From contig NZ_CANLEA010000002.1 in the NCBI RefSeq assembly GCF_947489565.1, forward strand, positions 1-64,000: a stretch of DNA of 64,000 nucleotides. The letters run 5' to 3'. Origin of the DNA: an uncultured Kordia sp. GTDB taxonomy: Bacteria > Bacteroidota > Bacteroidia > Flavobacteriales > Flavobacteriaceae. Positions 46,138-54,393 of the stretch are shown here, one piece after another. The position numbers and the translations under genes were made by a program. How positions within the stretch are numbered: the stretch's first letter is position 1; every line of letters starts with the position of its first letter. Under the pieces are notes generated by a model. It was not told the origin of the DNA, did not search any database, and saw only the letters and a list, made by a program, of their open reading frames with translations.

Positions 46138-46680
46138 ATGAATTTAAAAATAGCATACAACAAAAACAAACCGCTCATAAATTCTACATTGCTAGCAATA
46201 TGTTATTTTCTGTTTTGTTGGTCTACAGATTTTGGAGATGCAACGAAACGACTATTTATGTTTTTAATGCTTTTTTTACCTGGACTTACATTTCCATTAA
46301 CAACCTGTTATTTTAAAAGAAAACACGACATAACTCCAGACCTTCTAAAGCTTGTTCACTTGGTACTTTCCGTTGGAATTTATTTTGGAAGTGTATGGTT
46401 ATTTTCTGGGGAAGGACGAATACCATATATCACACTATTGGCAGGTTTTTCAGGTGCTTTTCTTTTCTTATTTATCACAAGGATTCTGTTGAAAAAGCTC
46501 ATAAAATGGACACACATTATAGTAGCATCAATTCTAAGTGGTCTTGTATTCATGCCTTATGAATATATAGAAAATAATGGGTTTTTATTGGGTCTTGCTG
46601 TTTCCCTATGGACTCTAATAAATGGAGTTATTTTAAATCAAGAATATAGAAAAACAAATACTACTGTCAGCACTATTTAA
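46138..46680 (+). CDS. Multi-pass membrane protein, 180 aa
   Basis: A hydrophobic protein with five or six membrane segments (STLLAICYFLFCWSTDFG, LFMFLMLFLPGLTFPLTTC, LVHLVLSVGIYFGSVWLFS, LLAGFSGAFLFLFITRILL, HIIVASILSGLVFMPYEYI, FLLGLAVSLWTLINGVIL). No motif points to a function. It follows the VWA lipoprotein on the same strand and precedes a fragment of a copy of that lipoprotein gene, so it was probably part of a duplicated unit. Confidence 0.7.
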   Translation: MNLKIAYNKNKPLINSTLLAICYFLFCWSTDFGDATKRLFMFLMLFLPGLTFPLTTCYFKRKHDITPDLLKLVHLVLSVGIYFGSVWLFSGEGRIPYITLLAGFSGAFLFLFITRILLKKLIKWTHIIVASILSGLVFMPYEYIENNGFLLGLAVSLWTLINGVILNQEYRKTNTTVSTI

Positions 46681-46689
46681 AGCCAGCAG

Positions 46690-46760
46690 ACATCTTTGAT
46701 CAAGTAGCTTCAGGGTTGAAAAACTGAATTGAGATAATGGGCAGAAGCTTTTTATTTGTT
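46690..46760 (+). pseudogene. Decayed copy of the 3' end of the VWA lipoprotein gene
   Basis: Aligning this segment without gaps to 45923-45993 gives 55 identical bases of 71. The corresponding translation keeps DIFDQVASGLKN, then an in-frame TGA where the intact gene has Leu, then IEIMGRSFLFV. No longer upstream match is visible because the membrane protein gene ends at 46680. This is a remnant of a second copy. Confidence 0.8.
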
Positions 46761-46866
46761 AAGTTCAGAATTAGTATCTATGTATCATTCCTAAAATGTA
46801 GTCAAAAAGGTATTTTAAGAAGATTTGAGATTAGACCAATACATTATTTTCCTTATCTTCATTTCC

Positions 46867-47445
46867 ATGAAACCGAGCAAAACATACCTTAAAGGGAAAT
46901 CTGTATTTATAGTGTCTTTACTCGTGATTATTGTCACTGCATTGACCGTGTATTTCTCAGGAATTAATTCACACAGAAGCATTACCAACAACTTTTATAT
47001 TTCCTTAGGAATTATAGCCGTAGTATTGTTTGTGTTTTTGAGTTACGGACTGTATAAAGGCATTTCCATTGAAGATAATTTTCCCAAATTAAAAGGTTTT
47101 GAGTTTAAGAAAAAACTGAGTGAACACTTTCAACCAACAGATATGTCTGGTATTAGCGTTGGTGACGGTATTGAAGGAGTCATTGTATCAATTGTGCTGT
47201 GGATTCTTATTTCTATTGCACTTATCGTTCTTTTTATTGTATTGGAAACCGTAGTTTGGTTTTCGGTAGCATTGTTGTTAACCATGTTGTATTGGGTATT
47301 TTTTAGAGCCTTGCGTTTGGTGTTTTCAAAGGCAGCAGCGACTGAAAATAATTTGCTAGAATCCATAAATTATGCGTTTAGCTACACAATATTATATGTA
47401 GGTTGGATGTTTGGTATTGTATATGCAACGACGCTTTTTAAATAA
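46867..47445 (+). CDS. Multi-pass membrane protein, 192 aa
   Basis: Started at the ATG at 46867 (MKPSKTYLKGKSVFIVSLLV). An upstream TTG would add 14 residues. Four or five membrane segments: residues near 12-32, 42-62, a cytosolic or periplasmic loop, then about 105-150 (IVSIVLWILISIALIVLFIV, VVWFSVALLLTMLYWVFF) and a C-terminal helix. No family is recognised. Its end is 10 bases before the start of the beta-lactamase lipoprotein gene, suggesting co-transcription. Confidence 0.7.
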   Translation: MKPSKTYLKGKSVFIVSLLVIIVTALTVYFSGINSHRSITNNFYISLGIIAVVLFVFLSYGLYKGISIEDNFPKLKGFEFKKKLSEHFQPTDMSGISVGDGIEGVIVSIVLWILISIALIVLFIVLETVVWFSVALLLTMLYWVFFRALRLVFSKAAATENNLLESINYAFSYTILYVGWMFGIVYATTLFK

Positions 47446-47455
47446 AATATACAGT

Positions 47456-48187
47456 ATGAAACCGTATAGTGTACTCATCATCCTATTCCTATTTTTTAGT
47501 TGTAAACCTGCTAAAAAAGGCAATACTAATTATGCTTCTGAAACTTTGAAGATTCAACAAATAAGTCCAAATGTATTTATGCATATTTCCTATTTGCAAA
47601 CGAACGACTTCGGAAATGTGCCTTGCAATGGAATGATTTATTTTAATAAGAATGAAGCTATTGTGTTTGATACGCCAACCAACGATGCTGTTTCTAAAGA
47701 ATTGATTGATTGGATTGAAAACGAACAAAAAAAGATCGTAAAAGCCGTGGTTGTTACACATTTTCATGTAGATTGTTTAGGCGGACTGCAACAATTCCAT
47801 AACAATGGAACACCATCATACGCACACTATGCAACCATTGAATTGGTTCAACAAGACCCAAAAAAAGTAATGCCAAAACATGGTTTTAATAATTCTTTTG
47901 AACTTACCATTGGAGAAGAAACTGTAATATTACAATTTTTTGGAGAAGGTCATACAAGCGACAATATTGTAGGCTATATTCCAAGCGAAAAAGCATTGTT
48001 TGGCGGTTGTTTGATTAAATCATTAAAAGCTGGCAAAGGAAATCTTGAAGATGCTAATGTGAATGCATGGTCTGCAACTGTGGAAAATATTAAAAAAGAA
48101 ATCCCTACTTTGAATATTGTAATTCCAGGACATGGAAAATATGGAAATGCCGAGCTGTTAGATTACACCATTCAACTATTCAAATAA
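47456..48187 (+). CDS. Subclass B1 metallo-beta-lactamase
   Basis: 243 residues from the ATG at 47456. A lipoprotein signal ends at Cys16 (LFFSC). All class B1 zinc ligands are present: His102, His104 and Asp106 in THFHVDC, His166 in GEGHTSDN, Cys185 in FGGCLIK, and His226 in IPGHGKYG. Lys188 follows the Cys as in CcrA and BlaB and would bind the beta-lactam carboxylate. The Cys after Asp106 is shared with CcrA. It should hydrolyse beta-lactams, possibly carbapenems, in the periplasm. It is a chromosomal, probably intrinsic gene with no mobile element nearby. Activity is not proven by sequence. Confidence 0.92.
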   Translation: MKPYSVLIILFLFFSCKPAKKGNTNYASETLKIQQISPNVFMHISYLQTNDFGNVPCNGMIYFNKNEAIVFDTPTNDAVSKELIDWIENEQKKIVKAVVVTHFHVDCLGGLQQFHNNGTPSYAHYATIELVQQDPKKVMPKHGFNNSFELTIGEETVILQFFGEGHTSDNIVGYIPSEKALFGGCLIKSLKAGKGNLEDANVNAWSATVENIKKEIPTLNIVIPGHGKYGNAELLDYTIQLFK

Positions 48188-48475
48188 CAATTGATCATAG
48201 AGTCATTAGAAAACTATAAATTACAAGCCATACAACCTTTAGGAACTGTCACTATTTACGAAAGGGATGAAGGTGATGATCCAGAACCTTTAGATTTTTA
48301 AGAACCATAGCTCCATTATTTACTACGACAGTACAACTTTTTATATTTCCACGCTAAACTTCCTGTTTCTACCATTTGATGTACGTAAAAATAAAAATAG
48401 GTATTTGTACCCTAATATCTTCTGCGTACTGACAGTACTTTTACCCTTATAATTTATAAACCAAAACCTACCATT

Positions 48476-49524
48476 ATGTGTACGAGAGTATTCAACAACA
48501 GAGACGAAGCGTATTTAACAACCGCTCGCAACATGGACTGGAAAACCCAACTTCCAACAAGTATTTACACTTTTAAAAGTGGATTAAAAAAGTATGCTTT
48601 AGACGGAAAAGAATCCGAAGAATTAACCAATTGGCATTGGACTTCAAAATACAGTAGTATTTAGCCATGGTTGGAAATGACGAGCTAGGCTATGCTGCTT
48701 CCGATGGAATTAATTCAAAAGGATTGGTTGCCAATGTATTGTATGACAAAAATGCTGATTATAAACTAGAAGGCGACAAAACCTATAAACCATTGAATGT
48801 ATTAAGATGGGTACAATATGTATTGGATAACTTTGAGACAGCCGAAGACGTCAAAGACGCTTTTGAAAACAGTGAAATTGAACTTGTAGAGATTGATGTT
48901 CCTGGTAGTGATTCACCTGCCGCACTTCACCTTTCGGTATCCGATATCAAAGGGTATAACACTATTGTAGAAGTGTATGAAGGACAGTATCATGTACATT
49001 ACAGTAAAGAGTACAATGTAATGACCAATGAACCAAATTTTGAGATTCAATTACACTTAAATCAATACTGGTTATGGCAGTGGAATGAAAATAATGAGTT
49101 TCCCAGTCACACCATTCCTGGAGGACCATTTCCTTCAGATCGTTTTGAAAGAGCAACATACTACTATCAACATTTAGAAAGCCCTAAAAATGAACACGAA
49201 TCTTTAGCACAAGCCAAATCAGTAGTTGCCAATGCTTCTGTACCAATTGGAATGCAAGGATTTAAAGGGCATCCAAATATTGCACCTACAATTTGGACTA
49301 CACTTTCAGATCATCATCAATTAAAGTATTATTTCTGCAATGCACGTACTCCAAATATTGTTTGGATAGAAATGAAAGGGAAATTGCCAGATACTAATGC
49401 AACAAAGCTTGATCTTGTAGTAGAAAAGGATGGTGAATTTATCAATGTAAATTATGTAGGATGCATTAATGAAAACTTAGAACCTACAGAAGATCCATAT
49501 GGTGTGGCAACACAAATAGCATAA
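48476..49524 (+). pseudogene. Linear amide C-N hydrolase (choloylglycine hydrolase family), frameshifted
   Basis: The first frame (48476-48664) starts MCTRVFNNRDE with the Ntn nucleophile Cys2 and includes ARNMDWKTQLP. It stops at TAG 48662. The second frame resumes at 48667 with MVGNDELGYAASDGINSKGL and continues to 49524 (PHLWTT-like PTIWTTLSDH, GFKGHPN). Adding one T in the run at about 48659-48661 restores WTSKYSSILAMVGNDELGY and gives an enzyme of about 349 residues, the normal family length. Such Ntn hydrolases cleave bile salts, penicillin V or N-acyl amides. It is either a recent pseudogene or a homopolymer sequencing error. Confidence 0.85.
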
Positions 49525-49538
49525 ATGATTCTTTGCAG

Positions 49539-49577
49539 TATACAATAAAAAACCGCTTTTTCAGAAGTGGTTTTCTT
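49539..49577 (+). terminator. Probable terminator after the amide hydrolase gene
   Basis: AAAACCGCTT pairs imperfectly with AAGTGGTTTT with a small loop, flanked by A and T stretches. Confidence 0.6.
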
Positions 49578-49632
49578 GTTTATTTATATCTTAGTTAGAT
49601 ATTCATGTTAACTATTTATTCTAAACAAAACC

Positions 49633-50061
49633 ATGCAACCACGAGTTACCATTATTGGCTTAGGCGTTCAAGATTTAAAAGCTGCAACTACTTTTTATCA
49701 AGAAAAATTTGGCTGGAAATTAACCAATGCTAGCAACGAAAATATTTCATTTTTTCAGTTAAACGGCGTGTTACTCTCACTCTATCCAAGAGAGAAACTT
49801 GCAGAAGATGCCACCGTTAATCCAACAGGTTCAGGATTTAAAGGATTTACCTTAGCATACAATACACGCACAAAAGAAGAAGTTGATGAAGTTTTTGCCG
49901 ATTTAAGCAGTAAAAATGTGAAGATTGTCAAACAACCTGAACAGGTTTTTTGGGGCGGATATAGCGGTTATGTTGCCGATTTAGATGATAATTTATGGGA
50001 GATTGCATACAATCCGTTTTTGGAATTGGATGCTGAAGGAAATACTATTGAAGAAGCATAA
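49633..50061 (+). CDS. VOC (glyoxalase-fold) family protein
   Basis: 142 residues with the vicinal-oxygen-chelate pattern: ITIIGLGVQDLKAATTFYQE, GVLLSLYPREKL, and the second half FKGFTLAYNTRTKEEVDEVF, GGYSGYVADLDDNLWEIAYN. The last motif gives the usual C-terminal Glu metal ligand. These cytosolic proteins range from glyoxalases to antibiotic-binding proteins, and this one has no specific signature. It is followed 18 bases later by an SRPBCC gene, so the two may be co-expressed. Confidence 0.88.
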   Translation: MQPRVTIIGLGVQDLKAATTFYQEKFGWKLTNASNENISFFQLNGVLLSLYPREKLAEDATVNPTGSGFKGFTLAYNTRTKEEVDEVFADLSSKNVKIVKQPEQVFWGGYSGYVADLDDNLWEIAYNPFLELDAEGNTIEEA

Positions 50062-50079
50062 ACCAAGAAAAAAATTATC

Positions 50080-50526
50080 ATGAAATATACATGTACAATT
50101 GATATAAATTTACCAATAACCAAAGTAGTCGCGCTTTGGAATGATGAAGCGTATTTTAAAGAATGGCAAGATGGGTTTGAGCGTATTGAACTTATCAGCG
50201 GAACTCCAGATACAAAAGGTGCCAAATCAAAGATTTTTTTCAACGGGAAACATAAAATGGAATTATTGGAAACCATTATTTCCAACGATTTACCGAATGA
50301 AAAAGTGGGACTTTACGAACATATTCATATGACAAATACGCAAACTTCACGCTTTATAGCAATTGACGAACATAAAACACAATACATATCTGAAGTTGAG
50401 TATACAAAGTTTAATGGCTTTATGATTAAACTGATGGCAAAGTTATTTCCGGGTAAATTCAAGCAGCAAAGTCAAAAATGGATGAATCAATTTAAAGATT
50501 TTGCCGAAAATTATACGTTAAAATAA
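50080..50526 (+). CDS. SRPBCC-family (START-like) protein
   Basis: 148 residues with the polyketide-cyclase/START-like pattern: INLPITKVVALWNDEAYFKEW, KIFFNGKHKMELLETIISND, and a C-terminal helix IKLMAKLFPGKFKQQSQKWM lining a hydrophobic cavity. It probably binds a small hydrophobic ligand. Function is unknown. Its stop overlaps the convergent M23 peptidase gene by nine bases. Confidence 0.85.
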   Translation: MKYTCTIDINLPITKVVALWNDEAYFKEWQDGFERIELISGTPDTKGAKSKIFFNGKHKMELLETIISNDLPNEKVGLYEHIHMTNTQTSRFIAIDEHKTQYISEVEYTKFNGFMIKLMAKLFPGKFKQQSQKWMNQFKDFAENYTLK

Positions 50527-51210
50527 TTGCAATAATAAATTCGGATCAGGGCAATTTTGCTTGTAAAATTCCAAATCTTTTTGCGAAGATACACCAGGAT
50601 AATCTCCTGAAAAATCTTGCATGTCTTTTATGATTTGAAAGTGCAAATGTGGTGGATAATCTCCGTTGACACTTGCATCACCTAAAGCAGCTATTTGATC
50701 GCCTTTTGCAAAAGTTTGTCCAACATATAAGTTTTCGATAGAAGCTACACTTAAATGACCGTATAAAGTATAAAATTCAACCTCATCAATACAATGTTTT
50801 AGAATAATCGTCGGACCGTAATCGCCAAAATTAGTATTGTTTTGAAAACTATGTACTTCGCCATCTAAAGGTGTATAAATAGGTGTTTCAGCTGCAATCC
50901 ACAAATCCAAACCTAAATGAATATTGCGTTCCGTTACTGGATTCTGATCGTTAAAATAATTGCTTCTATTGTAAATTCCGCGTTTTTCTAAATATCCACC
51001 AAAAGCTACTTTTGCTTCATTCATCGCAATATAACTATTAATATATTGTCCCAATGTGTAAGAAGAAGAAACATCAACCGTTTTTAATTGTTCATTCGTC
51101 ACAGATAAATCTAAGGGAATATAATCTGACTTTGCAATGTTTTGATCTATCACATATAAAGATTGCTGTCCTAGTGTTGATAGAAATTGCTCGAAAGTAG
51201 TGGAAATCAT
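50518..51210 (-). CDS. M23-family peptidoglycan peptidase
   Basis: 230 residues. The C-terminal half is a LytM/M23 metallopeptidase domain with zinc ligands in NIHLGLDLWIAAETPIY (His, Asp) and PPHLHFQII (HxH), and the YGHLS motif. Such enzymes cut peptide cross-links in peptidoglycan. No N-terminal signal peptide is visible (MISTTFEQFLSTLGQQSLYV), which is odd for a wall enzyme, so export may use another route or the protein may be cytosolic. It is convergent with the SRPBCC gene. Confidence 0.87.
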   Translation of the reverse strand: MISTTFEQFLSTLGQQSLYVIDQNIAKSDYIPLDLSVTNEQLKTVDVSSSYTLGQYINSYIAMNEAKVAFGGYLEKRGIYNRSNYFNDQNPVTERNIHLGLDLWIAAETPIYTPLDGEVHSFQNNTNFGDYGPTIILKHCIDEVEFYTLYGHLSVASIENLYVGQTFAKGDQIAALGDASVNGDYPPHLHFQIIKDMQDFSGDYPGVSSQKDLEFYKQNCPDPNLLLQLF

Positions 51211-51380
51211 TGCGAAATTTTTATTTCAAAAATACATTATTTTTTAGCGAAAAGCAGTGTCTGTATGAGTGCGAATATTTTAAAAAATGTATTACCGTGA
51301 TTGTTTAACAAATTGTAAAACTTTAATTTTTAAACAATTAAAGCGCATTTTTAAACGTTAGCTATAAAAAACCGACCATC

Positions 51381-52547
51381 ATGAAATTCTTCAAAACAAT
51401 CAGTATTCTTTATATCATGTTATTTGTATTTGTTAGTTATGCACAAGACAAATCAGAAATTGAACATACAATTACTTCCGAAGTTTTTGGAAAAGAACGC
51501 AAAGTAAAAGTCTTTTTACCCAACAGATACAACAGAGATACCATTTCAAACTTTGCTGTAACCTACGTTTTAGACGCACAACATCAAATATTTTGGGATG
51601 CCGCCAAAGGCAATATTGGCTATATGGTCGATAATTATTCGGTAATACCAATGATTGTGGTTGGTGTGGTTTCCGACAGTCGCGGACCTGAGTTTAACCC
51701 TAAAAATTCAAAACTTCAAGAACACCTTAAAAATGAAGTCTTTCCTTTGATTGCCAAAAATTACAGAACCGATGGTTTTAGAACGATTCTTGGTCATTCT
51801 TGGGGCGGCGCTTTTGTAGGGAATACTATTTTTAGTAACAAACGAGACATGTTTGATGCGTATATTGGCATCAGTCCTTCGTTTGGCGATAAAGACAATG
51901 TCATTGTAAAACATGCCGATTCCTTATTGAAAAACAATGCTACGTTTGGAAAATATCTGTATTTCAGTCATGGCGATGTTGGAAGAAGGGAAATTGAATT
52001 TGCTGGTTATGTGAATACGATTGATTCACTGCTAAAAAAATACCCAAACAAAACCATTGCTTGGCAACCAAGACCTATAGAACGTGTGGGACATTGGCAA
52101 ATTGTAGGACCTTCTATTTGTGATGGTTTGATAAGCATGAGCAGAAACTATTTTGCCGATCAAAAAGTATTTGAAGATTTTGCTGAAAAGGGCGATTTAA
52201 GAACGCAGCTTACTCAATTTAACAAACAACAAAAAGAAGTCTTTGGGTATATTCACGAAGCAAGTGTTGGCTATTTGAATTTTGTTGGAAACGATTTTAG
52301 AGATCAGGATAAATATGAAATTGCCATTCAAATTTATAAGCTGGCTTTAGACAAAAAACCAAACGATGTAAAAGTGCATGTGAATATTTGCGATTTGTAT
52401 GATAAAATGAACAAAAAAGACTTGGCAAAACCTGCTTTTTTAAAGACTAAAAAACTACTTGAAGCACAAAAGGCCGATGTAAGTGAGAATTACTATAAAA
52501 ACGTTTCAGAATGGATTGATGAACGTTTGGCGAGTTATGAAGAGTAG
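51381..52547 (+). CDS. Exported alpha/beta-hydrolase esterase with C-terminal TPR
   Basis: 388 residues with a signal peptide (MKFFKTISILYIMLFVFVSYAQ). The catalytic domain is of the putative-esterase (enterochelin esterase/D) family: VTYVLDAQHQIFWD, and GHSWGGAF with nucleophile Ser140. Asp and His of the triad are expected in the helical lid and near GHWQIV. A helical TPR-like tail (YEIAIQIYKLALDKKPNDVK) follows from about 320. It is probably a periplasmic carboxyl esterase. The Gly-His-Ser-Trp-Gly pattern is clear, but the substrate is not. Confidence 0.88.
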   Translation: MKFFKTISILYIMLFVFVSYAQDKSEIEHTITSEVFGKERKVKVFLPNRYNRDTISNFAVTYVLDAQHQIFWDAAKGNIGYMVDNYSVIPMIVVGVVSDSRGPEFNPKNSKLQEHLKNEVFPLIAKNYRTDGFRTILGHSWGGAFVGNTIFSNKRDMFDAYIGISPSFGDKDNVIVKHADSLLKNNATFGKYLYFSHGDVGRREIEFAGYVNTIDSLLKKYPNKTIAWQPRPIERVGHWQIVGPSICDGLISMSRNYFADQKVFEDFAEKGDLRTQLTQFNKQQKEVFGYIHEASVGYLNFVGNDFRDQDKYEIAIQIYKLALDKKPNDVKVHVNICDLYDKMNKKDLAKPAFLKTKKLLEAQKADVSENYYKNVSEWIDERLASYEE

Positions 52548-52555
52548 TTCGTTTC

Positions 52556-52735
52556 TAAGTATTCTCGACTGCGCTCGAATTGACATTTTGAAAATTCTAC
52601 ATGTGAAATTTTAAATGCTAAATTTTAAATTGCTTCGCTGTTAGTAACTTCCTTACTTCAAACCATCACGCGTCACTTCGAGTGATTTTTCGAAATAAAA
52701 TGAAGAAAAATTGTATCGAGAAGTACTTTGAATAC
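52556..52735. repeat. REP-like palindromic repeat copies
   Basis: The core tctcgactgcgctcga is at 52563-52578, followed by a partial copy with cacttcgagtgatttttcga near 52669 and tatcgagaagtact near 52713. These match the units at 5421-5706 and 60910-60983. No gene is seen between the esterase and the AraC regulator. Confidence 0.75.
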
Positions 52736-52741
52736 CGTTAG

Positions 52742-53755
52742 CTACAAATTCGTCCTCACAAGTTCTTGTCTATAAGTAGAAGGAGAAACTTTATACCAAC
52801 CTTTAAAAGCATTTACAAAGGCACTAGGATTGGAATAGCCGAGCATATAACTAATTTCTTTAATACTATTTGTTGATGCTAAATATTCCAACGCCATGCT
52901 TTGCTTGAGTTCATTTAATAATTGACTATACGTAGTCTTTTCATTTTTGAGTTTGCGTTGCAATGCGCGTTCTGACATATGTAAATGATTTGCAACAGTA
53001 TTTAATTTCGGAAAATCAGGATCTAATAATTTATAAATAATCTCTTTTACAACATCCGCTATTTTTTCTGATTTTTTCGTTTGCGCTGATAAACGTTTAC
53101 AAACTAATTTCTCTAAATGCACAAACAATTCATAATCAGCATACACAATTTTTTCATTTAAAATTTCAGGAGCAAACTCTATAAAGGTTTGTTCGTTTTT
53201 TGAAGCTATTTCGCAATCAAATATCCGTTCGTATAATGATACATTATCAATTTCAAATTCGAATGTTACCTGCCTTGGTTGCTGCTTTTTTAAGGTTAAA
53301 AAGTAGATTTCTTTATACACAAAAGTCATCGAACTTATGATTAATTGTTTATACGCAATTGGATATTTCTCTTTAACATCTGCTTCAATTTCAAAATACA
53401 ATTTGAAGCTTGTACTCGTTTTTTCTAATCGTAATGCAATTACATTACTGATCAAATTAAATGCAAATAATGCCTGCTCAATACCATTTCCAATAGTTTT
53501 ACTAGTTTGTATCAGTTGACCAACAATACCAAGTGCAGCAATATTAGATTGTTCTCCAAAATAAAGTCCTAAATTTTGATTCCCTGTTTTTTGAACTAGC
53601 AATCGCACTACAAAAGCAAATTGCTCAAACGATACAAAATCGTCTTCATTCGTATTGACTTCATTCTGAACAAACTTTGTGGTGTCTATTTTCAATTGCG
53701 ACGCATAACTTAGGTAACTTATATATATTGTTTTTGCTATTACTTTTTTGTCCAT
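52742..53755 (-). CDS. AraC-family regulator, Arabinose_bd type
   Basis: 337 residues. The N-terminal two thirds resemble the OruR/ArgR-type regulatory domain (FEQFAFVVRLLVQKTGNQNLG, QLIQTSKTIGNGIEQAL) that binds an effector. The C-terminal AraC helix-turn-helix pair shows NHLHMSERALQRKLKNEK and IKEISYMLGYSNPSAFVNAF. It has no membrane segment. It is divergent from a 121-aa membrane protein gene (53878), a likely target. Its ligand is unknown. Confidence 0.9.
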   Translation of the reverse strand: MDKKVIAKTIYISYLSYASQLKIDTTKFVQNEVNTNEDDFVSFEQFAFVVRLLVQKTGNQNLGLYFGEQSNIAALGIVGQLIQTSKTIGNGIEQALFAFNLISNVIALRLEKTSTSFKLYFEIEADVKEKYPIAYKQLIISSMTFVYKEIYFLTLKKQQPRQVTFEFEIDNVSLYERIFDCEIASKNEQTFIEFAPEILNEKIVYADYELFVHLEKLVCKRLSAQTKKSEKIADVVKEIIYKLLDPDFPKLNTVANHLHMSERALQRKLKNEKTTYSQLLNELKQSMALEYLASTNSIKEISYMLGYSNPSAFVNAFKGWYKVSPSTYRQELVRTNL

Positions 53756-53877
53756 ACTTTAAAAGTATACAAAATGTTTAAGGAATAAAACTGATGTCGC
53801 ACTATCGCAATTGATTGTCGTGAAATATCATAAAACTCCTCAATTCCAATTGTTTCTTTGCATAAAAGATAAAGTAT

Positions 53878-54243
53878 ATGGAGCATTTAAAGTTTTGGTT
53901 ATACTGTAACGCTGTATTTTCTGTAACAAGCGGATTGTGCTTGCTATTTGCAAATCAATTTTTACAAACATTTTTAGGAATTCACAATGCAGACATTCTA
54001 CCAAGTATTGGAATCAGCTTACTCTTATTTGCTAGTTGTATTCTATTCATTATTAAATATCATCTAAAACGTAAGAATATCATCTCTCTAATTATATTTC
54101 TAGATGTTATGTGGGTTATTGGTAGTTGTATCTTAATAATTTTTCAACTGTTTACACTAACCACAAAAGGATATTGGCTCATTGGAATCGTTGGTTTTAT
54201 TGTTGGTTGGTTTGCAAAACAACAATACAAGTACAAGTCCTAG
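53878..54243 (+). CDS. Four-helix small membrane protein
   Basis: 121 residues with four membrane segments: LYCNAVFSVTSGLCLLFANQ, GISLLLFASCILFIIKYHL, ISLIIFLDVMWVIGSCILII and YWLIGIVGFIVGWFA. No catalytic or transport motif is seen. It is divergently paired with the AraC regulator, with 122 bases between, so it may be under its control. The family is not recognised. Confidence 0.75.
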   Translation: MEHLKFWLYCNAVFSVTSGLCLLFANQFLQTFLGIHNADILPSIGISLLLFASCILFIIKYHLKRKNIISLIIFLDVMWVIGSCILIIFQLFTLTTKGYWLIGIVGFIVGWFAKQQYKYKS

Positions 54244-54393
54244 CTATAAATTATTGGCTATAATTTCATTGTAAGTTTTGTTTAAAAGACTTCATTAATA
54301 GTGAGAAAACATTAATGAGTTTATAAAGTGGTAATGGTATACTAAAAAAACAACAATGAGTTATAGCCATTCATTGTGTTCTTTTGCCATTGT

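Noticed and set aside
48191-48301. TTG-started 36-codon frame (IESLENYKLQAIQPLG... acidic end)
   Set aside because: No ATG, no leader-type motif and no family. It may be a remnant, but there is not enough to call a gene.
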